A stretch of 64,000 bases of DNA from Hyphomicrobium_A sp963812795 (lineage in GTDB: Bacteria; Pseudomonadota; Alphaproteobacteria; Rhizobiales; Hyphomicrobiaceae), in contig CAWEWG010000003.1 in assembly GCA_963812795.1 (NCBI GenBank), positions 62,001 to 126,000 of the forward strand, in the 5' to 3' direction. Every line of letters begins with the position of its first letter. Positions within the stretch are counted from its first letter, which is position 1. Positions 1 to 11,462 of the stretch are shown in pieces. Both the position numbers and the translations under genes were made by a program. The notes beneath the pieces were generated by a model. The model was not told the origin of the DNA, did no database searches, and saw only the letters and a list, made by a program, of their open reading frames with translations.

Positions 1-1210
<1,210 letters not shown>

Positions 1211-1211
<1 letters not shown>

Positions 1212-2614
1212 CAGCCGTGCCCTTCCTTGACATGGGCGCCGGACACGGACTTGGCCTCATGGAGCGCAATCGAGGGCTCGCGCGCGGCGATGAGCCCGCG
1301 CGGGCGCCACACCATCATCACCACCATGGCCAAACCGAAGATGAGCATCCGGTATTGGCCGGGGTCGAACCCGGGGCCGAAGATCGACTTCAGCCAGTCG
1401 AGCTCGCGCAGGAGCTCGATGCCGCCGATGACGACGATAGCGGCAACGGCGACGCCAACGAGGGAGCCCATGCCGCCAAGGACGACGATGGCGAGGATCG
1501 TCGCCGACTCGAGGAACTCGAACGAGCGCGGATTGACGAAACCCTGACGGGCGCTGAAGAACGCGCCCGCGAGACCGCCGAACAGCGCGCCCATGGCGAA
1601 GGCGGTGAGCTTGGTATTGACGGTGTTGATGCCGAGCGAGCGGCAGGCGATCTCGTCCTCGCGCAATGCCTCCCAGGCGCGCCCGACCGGCAGGCGCCGC
1701 ATGCGCTGGGTGACGAAGGCGACGAGCAGGGCAAGGCCGAGGATGGTGTAATAGAGGAAGATCGAGCGATGCACCGTCGGCGAGCCGGGAAGGCCGAACA
1801 CGTCGGCAAACGTCGTCTCGCCGGTGCGCGAGGTGAACGGCAGCCCGAAGAAGGTGATGCGCGGCGTCTGGATGCCGACGTTGCCGTTGGTGAGATCGAC
1901 CCAGTTGATGAGCACGAGCCGGATGATCTCGCCGAACGCCAGCGTGACAATGGCGAGATAGTCGCCGCGCAGGCGCAGCACCGGAAAGCCGAGCAGCATC
2001 CCCCAAAAAGCGGCGAGGATGCCGGCGATGGGCAGGCAGATCCAGAACGCCCATGGCCCGAGCGCCGGTAACGTGGCGGGGATCACGTAGGTGGCGATGA
2101 TCGCATACGTGTAGGCGCCGACGGCGTAGAAGGCGACGTAGCCGAGATCGAGCAGTCCGGCGAGGCCGACGACGATGTTGAGGCCCCAGGCGAGCATCAC
2201 GTAGATGAGGATCTGCACGCCGAAATTGTCGATCCACTTGATGGCGCCGCCCTGCCCGGTGAGCGTCAGCGCCACCCACGGGAAGATCAACAGCGCCGCC
2301 AATCCGGCGCGCGGCAGCCACGCCTTGCGATGGTGCGAAAGGTCGAGCGGCGGAAACAGCACCCGGCGCGGGCGGTGCGGATGACTGTAGAGGCGCCACA
2401 GCAGCCGGCCGGCAAACACGGCAAAGACGAAGAACGCGACGAGCCACGGGCGGGCGTCGAGCACCGGTTGATGCGATAGGTTCTGGTCGGTGCGGAAGAG
2501 GATGAGCGGAAAGCACAGTCCGAGCGTCACCAGCGCCCAAATGCCGGCGTCCTTGATCAGCTCTCGGATTGGAACCGTCGCGGGCGGCAGCCCGCCCTGG
2601 CCGCCCGCGCTCAT
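1211..2614 (-). CDS. livM: LivM, branched-chain amino acid ABC transporter permease
   Basis: Inner-membrane permease, 467 aa. Many hydrophobic segments surround the family core GLNIVVGLAGLLDLGYVAFY and the EAA-like loop WEALREDEIACRSLGI. I chose the ATG at 2614 (protein MSAGGQGGLPP), which lies five bases after the livH stop. A longer open frame to 2737 would run into livH and adds only charged, non-membrane sequence. The N-terminus carries extra hydrophobic segments before the conserved core, as is common in LivM. Confidence 0.92.
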
Positions 2615-2619
2615 GGAAT

Positions 2620-3534
2620 TCAAACCTTCTCGACGTCGGGCCGGCCGAGCAGGCCGGACGGCATGAAAATCAGCACGACTGCAAGAATTGAGAATGCGGC
2701 AACGTCCTTGTAGTCGATCGAAAAGTAGGCCGACCACATGGTCTCGATGAGGCCGATCAGCAGCCCGCCGATGACGGCACCCGGCAGCGAGCCGATGCCG
2801 CCCAGCACGGCGGCGGTGAAGGCTTTGACGCCCGGCGTGAAGCCGTCGTTGAAATTGACGACGCCGTAGTAGGTCATGAACATCATGCCGGCGACGGCAG
2901 CCAGCGCGCCGCCGATGACGAAGGTGAGTGAGATCGTGCGGTTGACATCGACGCCGATCAGCGCGGCCATGCGCCGATCCTGCTCGCAGGCGCGCTGGGC
3001 GCGACCGAGCTTCGTCTTCTGCACCAATGCCCAGAAGGCAACGAGCAATACCGCCGTCACGACGAAGATGAGGAACTGCTTCTCGGAGATGGTGACGGTG
3101 CCGCCGCCGAGCGGGATGGACAGCACGTCGTTGAGCATCGGCGGAACCGGCTTGTTACGCGGCCCTTGCGCGACTTGCACGAAGTTCGACAGGAAGATCG
3201 ACATGCCGATGGCCGAGATGAGCGGCGCCAGGCGGAACGATCCGGCCAGCGGCCGATAGGCGACACGCTCGATGACCCAGCTCCACAGGGCGGTGAGGAC
3301 CATGCCGAGGATGAGCACGATGAGCAGCGCCAGACCCAATGCGCCGACGCCGAGGATCTGCGTGATGATGAGGAAGAGGATGAGGGCGATGAAGGCGGAG
3401 ACCATGAAGACGTCTCCGTGAGCGAAGTTGACCATGCCGATGATGCCGAACACCATCGTATAGCCGATGGCGATGAGGCCGTAGATCGAGCCGAGCGTGA
3501 GGCCATTGATCAGCTGCTGAACGAAGTATTCCAT
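2620..3534 (-). CDS. livH: LivH, branched-chain amino acid ABC transporter permease
   Basis: Inner-membrane permease partner of LivM, 304 aa. The N-terminus (LINGLTLGSIYGLIAIGYTM) and the segment MVNFAHGDVFMV are LivH hallmarks, and the loop ACEQDRRMAALIGVDVNR matches the ATPase-contacting region. A GGGGAG ribosome site precedes the ATG at 3534. This is the first gene of the livHMGF run here. No periplasmic binding protein (livJ/K) is next to it, so it must be encoded elsewhere or beyond the left edge. Confidence 0.94.
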   Translation of the reverse strand: MEYFVQQLINGLTLGSIYGLIAIGYTMVFGIIGMVNFAHGDVFMVSAFIALILFLIITQILGVGALGLALLIVLILGMVLTALWSWVIERVAYRPLAGSFRLAPLISAIGMSIFLSNFVQVAQGPRNKPVPPMLNDVLSIPLGGGTVTISEKQFLIFVVTAVLLVAFWALVQKTKLGRAQRACEQDRRMAALIGVDVNRTISLTFVIGGALAAVAGMMFMTYYGVVNFNDGFTPGVKAFTAAVLGGIGSLPGAVIGGLLIGLIETMWSAYFSIDYKDVAAFSILAVVLIFMPSGLLGRPDVEKV

Positions 3535-3560
3535 GCTCCCCCCGGTGGCGCCCGCGCACT

Positions 3561-3803
3561 CTAGAGCAAAAGATGCGATCCGTCGCAGAAGGGCTCATCG
3601 TCCGTCTGCTTGCAACCGCATATGTTGAAAGTGCCGGTGTGCTCGACGACGAAGCGGAGCGGCTCGATGCCGGTGCCGTTGTGGGATCCGTCGCAGAAAG
3701 GCTGCTTCTGCGAGCGCCCGCAGCGGCAATAGAAGTACGGCTTTCCTTCGGTCAGCTCGACCTGGTAGGGACCCGTCTGCGCGACGATCGCCTCTTCTGC
3801 CAT
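3561..3803 (-). CDS. CDGSH-type iron-sulfur protein
   Basis: Small 80-aa protein with two CDGSH motifs, CRCGRSQKQPFCDGSH and CGCKQTDDEPFCDGSH. Each supplies the three Cys and one His that bind a [2Fe-2S] cluster in the MitoNEET/CISD fold. An AGGAGAG ribosome site precedes the ATG. Bacterial tandem-motif members are thought to act in electron transfer or cluster handling, but no specific role is visible. It lies 26 bp upstream of livH on the same strand; co-transcription is possible but the functions are not obviously linked. Confidence 0.9.
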   Translation of the reverse strand: MAEEAIVAQTGPYQVELTEGKPYFYCRCGRSQKQPFCDGSHNGTGIEPLRFVVEHTGTFNICGCKQTDDEPFCDGSHLLL

Positions 3804-4113
3804 GCGCGCTCTCCTCGTCCGGCGGCCCGGCGGCCTCCCGAAAGCTCCTGTTGAATCGCTAGCGGCTTCGGCGCGTTGCTACAAGCCCGGTGCGCTGACG
3901 TGGACCGCTTGTTTGCCGGGCGAATCGGGACCGCGCGTGCCCTGCAGGTCACACATAGCGGCGGCCCAGGGCGAAGTACCTTGGCAGAGCGCTGCGGGGG
4001 CACGTCCGTGCAGGCAGTAGCTTCACGAATCGTGCGAATTTCTGCGCTATACGAGCCCGCGAAACGGATTACACGTCGCGGCGCGGGCGCTCAGCTTCGC
4101 GGATGGGTGAGGA
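3804..4113. other. Intergenic, divergent promoter region
   Basis: This 310-bp gap separates the CDGSH gene (leftward) from the porin gene (rightward), so it should hold promoters for both. I see no convincing gene, tRNA or strong hairpin. The porin ribosome site (GTGAGGA) is at 4107-4113. Confidence 0.5.
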
Positions 4114-5550
4114 ATGGCGCGTCGGGGGGACGCCGCTGGCATTTGCGTCGCCGCCGCCGCGGCGCGCCTCGCTTTTGCACGCGCCGTCACCTTGCTCGCT
4201 ACTCTCGCTGTCATGCAGCTCGTTTGTTCAGGGAGCGTGCGGGCGCAGACGCAGGAACAGGAAGCCGATCGCATTCCCGGCATTCCGGAGGAATCGATCG
4301 CGGTCAATTTTCCGCGAGACTTCGGCGACCCGGGAGGCGTTCGCTCGGCACTCGCCGGACGCGGCGTCACGTACGGCATCAACTACCTTGGCGACGTGCT
4401 CGGCAATCCGGTCGGCGGCTTCGAGCAGAGCACGCGCTACATGGGGCGCCTGGAATTCCAGCTTGCTGTCGACATGGAGAAAGCCATCGGTTGGAAAGGC
4501 CTCACCTTCTTCACCAACGGCTATCAGATCCATGGGCAGAGCATCTCGGCGCTCAACCTTGGCGTCCTGATGCCGGTGAGCTTTATCGAGGCGTTGCCGT
4601 CAACGCGGCTATTCGAGCTCTGGCTGCAGCAAGAACTCATGGGCGAAAACCTCACGCTCCGCTTTGGGCAGCTCTCGGCGGATCTCGGAATTCGTCATCA
4701 GCCAAGGGCGCCAGCGCCTTTCTCAACGGCTCGTGGGGCTGGCCGTCGATCCTCGGCATCAACCTGCCGGATGGCGGCCCGGCTTATCCGTTGGCGGCGC
4801 CCGCGGCGCGTCTCGCCTTCAATCCAAACGACACGCTCGGCTTCCTCATCGGCGTGTTCAGCGGCGATCCAGCGAGCGACTGCGAAGATCTTCCGCAAGT
4901 CTGCAACCCGAACGGCCTGGACTTTCCCTTCAGCCAGCCGCTGCTGCTGTATGAAGGGGCCATCAAGTACAATCAGGACGAGGGCGAGCTGGCGGGCACG
5001 TTGAAGCTGGGCGCGTGGCGTTATTTCGGCAGTTTTTTACCGCAATCCGTCGGCAACAACGGTCTACCCATCGGTCTCGTGCCGGTGCCGGGCGTGCGCG
5101 CGGAGAATGTCTACGGCTTCTATGCCATCCTCGACCAGATGATCTATCGCCTGCCGGGAAGCGGCGATCCGCGCGGCGTCTCCGTGTTCGGTCGCTATCA
5201 TGACCGCGCCTTCGGCAGGCAACATGACGGAGAGCTACTGGGACGCGGGGGTCACCTTCAACGGCTTGCTCGACACGCGCCCGCACGACATGCTCGGTAT
5301 TGGCTTTTCCTACATCGGCGTGTCGTCGCAGATCATCGACTACAGTAAAGAGCAAGGCTTTCCGGTGATCCCGAGCTTCGAGGGGAGGCTGGAGATCAGT
5401 TACACCGCGCAGCTCATGCAGGGGCTGACGCTGCAGCCGGACTTCCAGTATTTCTGGAACCCCGGCGGGCATTCGGGCGACCCCGATGATCCGACCACCG
5501 CGACCCCCAATGCCGCCGTCTTCGGGCTGCGCACCACCGTCAATTACTAG
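4114..5550 (+). CDS. OprB-family carbohydrate-type porin (two frame breaks)
   Basis: Outer-membrane beta-barrel protein. The reconstructed protein is about 478 aa, with an N-terminal signal sequence ending near SGSVRAQ. OprB-like features include GVTYGINYLGDVLGNPVGG, a run of alternating strand segments and the aromatic end RTTVNY. Frame is lost near 4690 (one base missing) and regained near 5200 (one base extra), so the total length stays in register. The ATG at 4114 follows a GTGAGGA ribosome site. OprB porins pass sugars, but the substrate here is not determinable. The breaks could be sequence errors or a real pseudogene. Confidence 0.8.
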
Positions 5551-5601
5551 ACGCATCGCACGCACGTTGGCCGTTGCGCCAAGGTGCGCTAGGTGTCCGC
5601 T

Positions 5602-6533
5602 ATGACGGACCTGCGCCCCATCCTCATTGCCGGCCCGACCGCCAGCGGCAAGTCGGGCCTGGCACTGCGGCTCGCCGAGCAGCTCGGCGGCGTGGTCATC
5701 AACGCCGACAGCATGCAGGTCTATCGCGAGCTGCGCGTCCTCACGGCGCGTCCCGGGCCGGAGGACGAGGCCCGCGTGCCGCATGCGCTCTACGGGTTCG
5801 TGTCGGGCGCCGAGAGCTACTCGGCGGGGCGCTATGCCACCGACGTCGCGCAGGTGTTGGAGAACGCGCAGCGTGAGGGTCGCCGTCCCATCATCGTCGG
5901 CGGCACCGGCCTCTACTTCAAGGCGCTGACCGAGGGTCTGTCTCCCATTCCGGCCATCCCCGACGACATTCGCGCCCATTGGCGCAGCGTCGCCTCAGAC
6001 GACGGAGCCGCGCACCTGCACGGTGAGCTCGCCACGCGTGATCCGGTGATGGCGCAACGGCTCGCCAGCGGCGACACGCAACGCATCGTGCGCGCCCTCG
6101 AGGTTCTCGACGCGACCGGCATGTCGCTGGCGGAGTGGCAGAGGCTGCCGCGGCAGCCGGTGCTGGATATCGGCGCCACCATCCCGCTTCTCGTTGCGGT
6201 GGAGAGAGACGAGCTGGCGCGCCGCATCGATACGCGCTTTCGGGCGATGGTGCAGACGGGCGGGCTCGAAGAGGTGCTGCAACTCAAAGCGCTCGAGCTC
6301 GATCCAGCCTTGCCGTTGATGACCGCGCTCGGAGTCGCCCGCTGCTCGCTCACCTCGCCGGCGAGGTGTCCTTCGAAGAGGCGATCGCGGCTGGGCAAAT
6401 GGAGACGCGGCAGTATGCGAAACGGCAGGTCACCTGGGCACGAAGCAATATGATTGCGTGGACGTCGGTACCAGCGCAAGAAATGCGACAACTGGCCGTC
6501 GATTTCGTTACTTTTATTCAGCGCGCTCATTGA
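5602..6533 (+). CDS. miaA: MiaA, tRNA dimethylallyltransferase (one frame break)
   Basis: Transfers a dimethylallyl group to A37 of tRNAs reading UNN codons. The P-loop GPTASGKS is at residues 11-18, followed by NADSMQVYREL and GGTGLYFKALTEG, all MiaA hallmarks. Frame is lost near 6345 (one base missing). The tail continues in the next frame as LAHLAGEVSFEEAIAAGQ and RQYAKRQVTWAR, giving about 310 aa, normal for MiaA. I prefer ATG 5602, with AGGTG just upstream, over GTG 5593. In many alphaproteobacteria miaA precedes ilvB, as here. Confidence 0.9.
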
Positions 6534-6617
6534 CCCTTCAGTATCTCGGCCTTAGGTTCCGCGCCAACGGACGGACCCCGCTGCTGCCGCGGCGGTGCTG
6601 AATTCTTGGAGTGGGCA

Positions 6618-8381
6618 ATGGCACGCACGATGACGGGCGCCGAGATGGTGCTCGCGGCGCTCGGCGATCAGGGCGTCGAGCACATTTTCGGCTACCCCGG
6701 CGGCGCCGTGCTGCCGATCTACGACGAGCTGCATCAGCAGGACAAGATCAAACACATCCTGGTTCGCCAGGAAGGCGGCGCGCTGCACGCGGCGGAGGGC
6801 TATGCGCGCTCGACCGGCAAGGTCGGCGTGGCGCTCGTCACCTCAGGCCCGGGCGCCACCAACTCGGTGACCGGCCTCACCGACGCGCTGATGGATTCGA
6901 TCCCGCTGGTGTGCATCACCGGGCAGGTGCCGACGCACCTCATCGGCAACGACGCGTTCCAGGAGTGCGACACGGTCGGCATCACCCGCCCGTGCACCAA
7001 GCACAACTGGCTGGTGAAGAACGTCAACGACCTGGCGCGCATCCTCCACGAGGCGTTCTACATCGCCAAGGCTGGACGCCCCGGCCCGGTCGTGGTCGAC
7101 ATTCCCAAGGACATCCAGTTCGCCTCGGGCAACTACGTCGGTCCCTCGAACATCGCGCACAAGACCTACAAGCCGCGCGTGAAGCCGGACCAGAACGCCG
7201 TGCGCGAGGCCGTCGACCTGATGGCGCGCGCCAAGCGGCCGTTGTTCTACACCGGCGGCGGCGTGATCAATTCGGGTCCCAAGGCCAGCCAGATCCTGCG
7301 CGAGCTGGTGCGCCTCACCGGCTTTCCCATCACCTCGACGCTGATGGGGCTCGGCGCCTACCCCGCGTCCGACAAGCAGTGGCTGGGTATGCTCGGCATG
7401 CACGGCACGTACGAAGCCAATCTCGCCATGCACGACTGCGACGTGATGGTCGCCGTCGGTGCGCGCTTCGATGATCGCATCACCGGCCGCATCGACGCCT
7501 TCTCGCCGGGCTCGCAGAAGATCCAGATCGACATCGATCCCTCTTCCATCAACAAGAACGTGCGTGTCGACATCCCCATCGTCGGCGACGTCGCCTACGC
7601 CCTCGAGGACATGCTGCGCATCTGGAAGTCGAAGGCGCCGCAGGTCGACAAGGCAGCGCACAAGGGCTGGTGGAAACAGATCGAGCAGTGGCGGGCAAAG
7701 AAGTCGCTCAGCTACACGAAATCGCGCGACGTGATCATGCCGCAGTACGCGGTCGAGCGGCTGTACGCGCTGACCAAGGATCGTGACGCCTACATCACCA
7801 CCGAGGTTGGCCAGCACCAGATGTGGGCGGCGCAGTTCTATCATTTCGAGGAGCCGAACCGCTGGATGACCTCCGGCGGCCTCGGCACCATGGGCTACGG
7901 TCTGCCGGCCGCCATCGGCGCGCAGATGGCGCATCCCAAGTCGCTGGTCATCGACATCGCCGGCGACGCTTCGATCCTGATGAACATCCAGGAGTGCTCG
8001 ACGGCGGTGCAGTACAATCTGCCGGTAAAGGTGTTCATCCTCAACAACCAGTACATGGGCATGGTGCGCCAGTGGCAGCAGTTGCTGCACGGCAACCGCC
8101 TGTCGCACAGCTACACCGAGAGCCTGCCCGACTTCGTCAAGCTGGCGGAGGCCTACGGCTGGAAAGGCATGCGCTGCGAAAATCCCGCCGAGTTGGACGA
8201 TGCCATCCTGGAGATGATCAACACCAAGGGGCCGGTGATCTTCGATTGCCGCGTCGCCGCGCTCGCCAACTGCTTCCCGATGATCCCCTCCGGCAAGGCG
8301 CATAACGAGATGCTGCTCGGCGACAACACCGAGGAGGAGGTCGAGAGCGCCATCGGCGAAGCCGGCAAGGTGCTGGTCTGA
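6618..8381 (+). CDS. ilvB: IlvB/IlvI, acetolactate synthase large subunit
   Basis: Thiamine-diphosphate enzyme condensing pyruvate with pyruvate or 2-oxobutyrate, the first common step to valine, leucine and isoleucine; 587 aa. The catalytic glutamate lies in RQEGGALHAAEGYARSTGK. The ThDP-binding region runs from GDASILMNIQE to ILNNQYMGMVRQWQ. The ATG at 6618 has a GGAG site eight bases upstream; a TTG at 6606 would overlap that site. The stop codon overlaps the next ATG (TGATG), so the following hypothetical gene is probably coupled. ilvN lies beyond it. Confidence 0.97.
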   Translation: MARTMTGAEMVLAALGDQGVEHIFGYPGGAVLPIYDELHQQDKIKHILVRQEGGALHAAEGYARSTGKVGVALVTSGPGATNSVTGLTDALMDSIPLVCITGQVPTHLIGNDAFQECDTVGITRPCTKHNWLVKNVNDLARILHEAFYIAKAGRPGPVVVDIPKDIQFASGNYVGPSNIAHKTYKPRVKPDQNAVREAVDLMARAKRPLFYTGGGVINSGPKASQILRELVRLTGFPITSTLMGLGAYPASDKQWLGMLGMHGTYEANLAMHDCDVMVAVGARFDDRITGRIDAFSPGSQKIQIDIDPSSINKNVRVDIPIVGDVAYALEDMLRIWKSKAPQVDKAAHKGWWKQIEQWRAKKSLSYTKSRDVIMPQYAVERLYALTKDRDAYITTEVGQHQMWAAQFYHFEEPNRWMTSGGLGTMGYGLPAAIGAQMAHPKSLVIDIAGDASILMNIQECSTAVQYNLPVKVFILNNQYMGMVRQWQQLLHGNRLSHSYTESLPDFVKLAEAYGWKGMRCENPAELDDAILEMINTKGPVIFDCRVAALANCFPMIPSGKAHNEMLLGDNTEEEVESAIGEAGKVLV

Positions 8382-8413
8382 TGGCGCGCAGGGCAACTGA
8401 GGTCGGAGTGGCA

Positions 8414-8998
8414 ATGCCGGCGCGGCAGGAGCCGCGCGTGCGTGCGGCGCTGGCACTCGTCGCGGCTGGCCTCATCGGCATGAGCACCACCTCGCTCGTC
8501 GCCGCGCAGGATCCCAAGTGGGACCAGGTCGACAACATCAAGGAGGCGGCGACGCGTCTGGCGCAGATGCAGCGCACGCAAGGAGCGACGAAAGCCTTCA
8601 CCTTCATCGACGCTTGCTACCGCACGCACAGCCTGTCGTCCGAATACACCAAGGCCTTCGAGGCCTGCATCGCCCAGGACTATCTCGAGACGCAGGTGCT
8701 GGCGCTGATCTATTCGCGCATGTCGCCGGATGCCCTGAAGCGCGCCGGCGCCCCGACCCCGCAGATGTTGGCGGAGTCCATGAGCCGGCGCGTCGGCGCC
8801 GCCTTCGGCAAGTACAAGATCACCCCCGAGCAGGTCGCGACCTTCAAGAGGAACGTCGACGAGCACGGTTTCCCGCTGTTCTTCCAGTCCCTGTTCCCCG
8901 ACGCGAAGATGCCGGTTCCCAAGGCCATCAACCCGTCAATTCCCCTACCTGAAAGCGCGCCGAGCGCGCCCGATAACGCGCCCGCAGAGAAGAAGTAA
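8414..8998 (+). CDS. Conserved exported protein of unknown function between ilvB and ilvN
   Basis: About 194 aa from the ATG at 8414; an ATG at 8381 overlapping the ilvB stop would add 11 residues. The N-terminus is a signal-like stretch (LALVAAGLIGMSTTSLVAA) with a likely cleavage after VAAQ. The mature part is soluble and helical, holds two cysteines (IDACYRTH and FEACIAQD) and ends in a Pro/Ala-rich acidic-basic tail. It resembles no enzyme I know. It lies inside the ilv operon, four bases before ilvN, so it is almost surely co-transcribed with branched-chain amino acid genes even though it looks periplasmic. Confidence 0.75.
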   Translation: MPARQEPRVRAALALVAAGLIGMSTTSLVAAQDPKWDQVDNIKEAATRLAQMQRTQGATKAFTFIDACYRTHSLSSEYTKAFEACIAQDYLETQVLALIYSRMSPDALKRAGAPTPQMLAESMSRRVGAAFGKYKITPEQVATFKRNVDEHGFPLFFQSLFPDAKMPVPKAINPSIPLPESAPSAPDNAPAEKK

Positions 8999-9002
8999 GA
9001 AC

Positions 9003-9551
9003 ATGGCCAAAGCTCTTTCCAAAAGCCACTACGTCGGGCCCGGCGCCGCGCAGGCCATCGTCTCGCGCACGCTGTCGGTGCTGGTCGACAACGAGCCTGG
9101 CGTGCTCGCCCGCGTCATCGGACTATTCTCCGGGCGCGGCTACAACATCGACTCGCTGACGGTGACGGAGACCGAGCACGAGAAGCACCTGTCGCGGATC
9201 ACCATCGTCACCAGCGGCACCCCCGGCGTGATCGAGCAGATCAAGCATCAGCTCGAACGCCTCGTTCCCGTCCATCGCGTCCGCGACTTGACCGTCGAGG
9301 CCGACGCGCTGGAGCGCGAGCTGGCCCTGATCAAGGTCTCCGGCAAGGGCGAAAAGCGTATCGAGGCCTTGCGCATAGCCGAGATCTTCCGGGCCCAGGT
9401 GGTCGACACCTCGACCGAGCATTTCGTCTTCGAGCTGACCGGCAAGCCCTCCAAGCTGGAGCAGTTCATCCAGATCATGACCGAGCTCGGGCTTGTCGAA
9501 GTGTCGCGGACCGGCATCGCCGCCATTGGCCGCGGGCCCTCGAGCGTTTAA
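9003..9551 (+). CDS. ilvN: IlvN/IlvH, acetolactate synthase regulatory subunit
   Basis: Regulatory partner of IlvB, 182 aa. An ACT domain spans about residues 20-90, with LVDNEPGVLARVIGLFSGRG, the pattern that binds valine for feedback inhibition. The C-terminal IlvN domain contains EIFRAQVVDTSTEHFVFELT. A gap of only four bases to the preceding gene and about 115 to ilvC fits one transcript. Confidence 0.96.
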   Translation: MAKALSKSHYVGPGAAQAIVSRTLSVLVDNEPGVLARVIGLFSGRGYNIDSLTVTETEHEKHLSRITIVTSGTPGVIEQIKHQLERLVPVHRVRDLTVEADALERELALIKVSGKGEKRIEALRIAEIFRAQVVDTSTEHFVFELTGKPSKLEQFIQIMTELGLVEVSRTGIAAIGRGPSSV

Positions 9552-9667
9552 AGGAGCTGCCTATTCGCCTGCTGGCCCGACTTGCGGCCGGTCCCGCCAA
9601 TCCGGCGCTGCTGCCTGCAGCGCCGCCATAGCCGCACAAACACCGAGCGAGAAGAACAGAGGAAGCC

Positions 9668-10688
9668 ATGCGCGTTTATTACGATCGTGATGCCGACATC
9701 AATCTCATCAAGGCCAAGAAGGTCGCGATCGTCGGCTACGGCAGCCAGGGTCATGCGCACGCGCTGAACCTCAAGGATAGCGGCATCAAGGACGTGGCGC
9801 ATTGCCCTGCGCAAGGGCTCACCCACGGCGAAGAAGGCGGAGGGCGCCGGCTTCAAGGTGATGGACGTCGCCGAAGCCGCCAAGTGGGCCGACGTCATCA
9901 TGATGCTGACGCCCGACGAGCTGCAGGGCGACATCTACAAGGAACACCTGGCGCCCAACATGAAGCAGGGTGCGGCGCTGATGTTCGCGCACGGCCTCAA
10001 CGTGCATTTCAATCTGATCGAGCCGCGCGCCGATCTCGACGTCGGCATGGTGGCGCCGAAGGGACCGGGCCACACCGTTCGCGGCGAGTACCAGAAGGGC
10101 GGCGGCGTGCCGTGCCTCATCGCCGTCCACCAGGACAAGAGCGGCAATGCGCACGACTTGTTCCTGTCCTACGCCTCCGCCGTCGGCGGCGGTCGCTCGG
10201 GCATCATCGAGACGACGTTCAAGGAAGAGTGCGAGACGGATCTGTTCGGCGAGCAGGCGGTGCTTTGCGGCGGTCTCGTCGAGCTCATCCGCGCCGGCTT
10301 CGAGACGCTGGTCGAGGCGGGCTATGCGCCGGAGATGGCCTACTTCGAGTGCCTGCACGAGGTGAAGCTGATCGTCGACCTCATCTATGAGGGCGGCATC
10401 GCCAACATGAACTACTCGGTGTCGAACACCGCCGAGTTCGGCGAGTATGTCTCCGGTCCGCGCGTCATCACCCCGCAGACCAAGGAGGAGATGAAAAAGA
10501 TCCTCAAGGACATCCAGACGGGCGCGTTCACCTCCGAATGGATGCGCGAGTGCAGGGCCGGGCAGCCGAAGTTCAAGGCGACGCGCCGCATGAACGATGC
10601 TCACCCCATCGAGGAGGTGGGCGCTCGCCTGCGCGACATGATGCCGTGGATCAAATCGAAGGCGCTGGTCGACAAGTCGAAGAACTGA
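9668..10688 (+). CDS. ilvC: IlvC, ketol-acid reductoisomerase (one frame break)
   Basis: NADPH- and Mg-dependent isomeroreductase, second common step of branched-chain amino acid synthesis. The N-terminus (MRVYYDRDADINLIKAKK) and the Rossmann motif VGYGSQGHAHALNL are intact. One extra C at about 9800 breaks the frame; omitting it gives VAIALRKGSPTAKKAEGAG and a product of exactly 339 aa, the usual class I length. The rest contains APKGPGHTVRGEY and the acidic metal-binding helix segments around NYSVSNTAEFGEYVSGP. An essential gene is unlikely to be truly broken here. Confidence 0.95.
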
Positions 10689-10728
10689 GGCGCGGCTGCA
10701 ACCACAACGCCCTCCCACGGGCGCATAC

Positions 10729-10759
10729 TGATGGCCCCGACCTTCTCCGGGGGCCATCA
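10729..10759 (+). terminator. Hairpin downstream of ilvC
   Basis: Perfect 10-bp inverted repeat (TGATGGCCCC and GGGGCCATCA) with an 11-base loop, 40 bases after the ilvC stop. There is no T-run after it, so it may be a weak terminator or a processing or stability hairpin. It sits just before the ribosome site of the next small gene. Confidence 0.5.
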
Positions 10760-10771
10760 GGGAGTTCAGCC

Positions 10772-10996
10772 ATGTTGCGAGTTCTGACGTCCATCGCGAT
10801 CGCGGCGCTCATCTCCGCCGCGCCGCTGGCGCTGACGGCCGGCACCGCCAATGCCGCCAAGGCCACGAAGATCTGCAAGCACAAGACCGCGAGCGGCAAG
10901 ATCAAGACCTGGCGCTGCGGCGCCAATCAGCCGTGCTGCTCGGCCGAGATGATCAACTACTATACCTGCGGATCGAAGACATTCGGCTGCCTCTAG
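10772..10996 (+). CDS. Small secreted cysteine-rich protein
   Basis: 74 aa. The first 29 residues form a classical signal peptide (hydrophobic core then TAGTANA-AKA). The mature part of about 45 residues carries six cysteines, in KICKHK, WRCGAN, PCCSAE, YTCGSK and FGCL, which suggests a disulfide-stabilised periplasmic or secreted peptide. A GGGAG site lies 8-12 bases before the ATG. I do not recognise the family. It is downstream of ilvC but separated by a hairpin, so it is probably independent. Confidence 0.65.
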   Translation: MLRVLTSIAIAALISAAPLALTAGTANAAKATKICKHKTASGKIKTWRCGANQPCCSAEMINYYTCGSKTFGCL

Positions 10997-11462
10997 GGAG
11001 CCGCTGAGAATGCCAGAAGACCCGCGCAGCATGCTTTGGGGAGGTAGCGGGAGGCTACAGCCGCGCGAGTCTTCCAGGCGGTGCCCTGCCACGAAGCGAC
11101 GCTTCGCAATCAGGGTGCGCAAAGAAACGGACGGCGGAGAAGCGGGGACCTCCACCGTCCGCTCCAGCGGCATCACGCGAATGACGCCGCCGGATTTCGA
11201 ACTCGGGCGCCCGCTATACGGGCGCGGTAACGACGCGTGACGGATGGCTCGCGTGCGTGCGGACACGGGGCAAATCGTCTACGTGATCGGCTTGTGCAAG
11301 TTTGTGTAAAGTCCCCCTCGACACCCTCTTGCCTTGGCACTTTGAATTCCACACCTCCTTCGTGGAACGAGCGTGGTTTGTTCACGGCGAAACTAAGATT
11401 TCAGACCGTCGATAGAATTTGATCGTCGGAAATACTTCGCCAATCCGAGGTCGCTAGACACG
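10997..11462. other. Intergenic, no supported gene
   Basis: Open frames of 60-76 codons exist here on both strands but show no domain or ribosome site and look random. The right part (about 11270-11460) is more AT-rich than its surroundings and may hold the promoter of the Nudix gene. Confidence 0.5.

Noticed and set aside
6843..8456. Open frame of 537 codons on the - strand
   Set aside because: Antisense to ilvB, which has complete motifs; composition is that of a shadow frame.
9668..10688. Programmed frameshifting in ilvC, efp, glmU or mfd
   Set aside because: No slippery sequence and structure is shared by the sites, and these families do not use recoding; single-base errors explain all.
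11010..11240. 76-codon frame after the Cys-rich gene
   Set aside because: No ribosome site, domain or codon signal; an overlapping frame on the other strand looks equally good.
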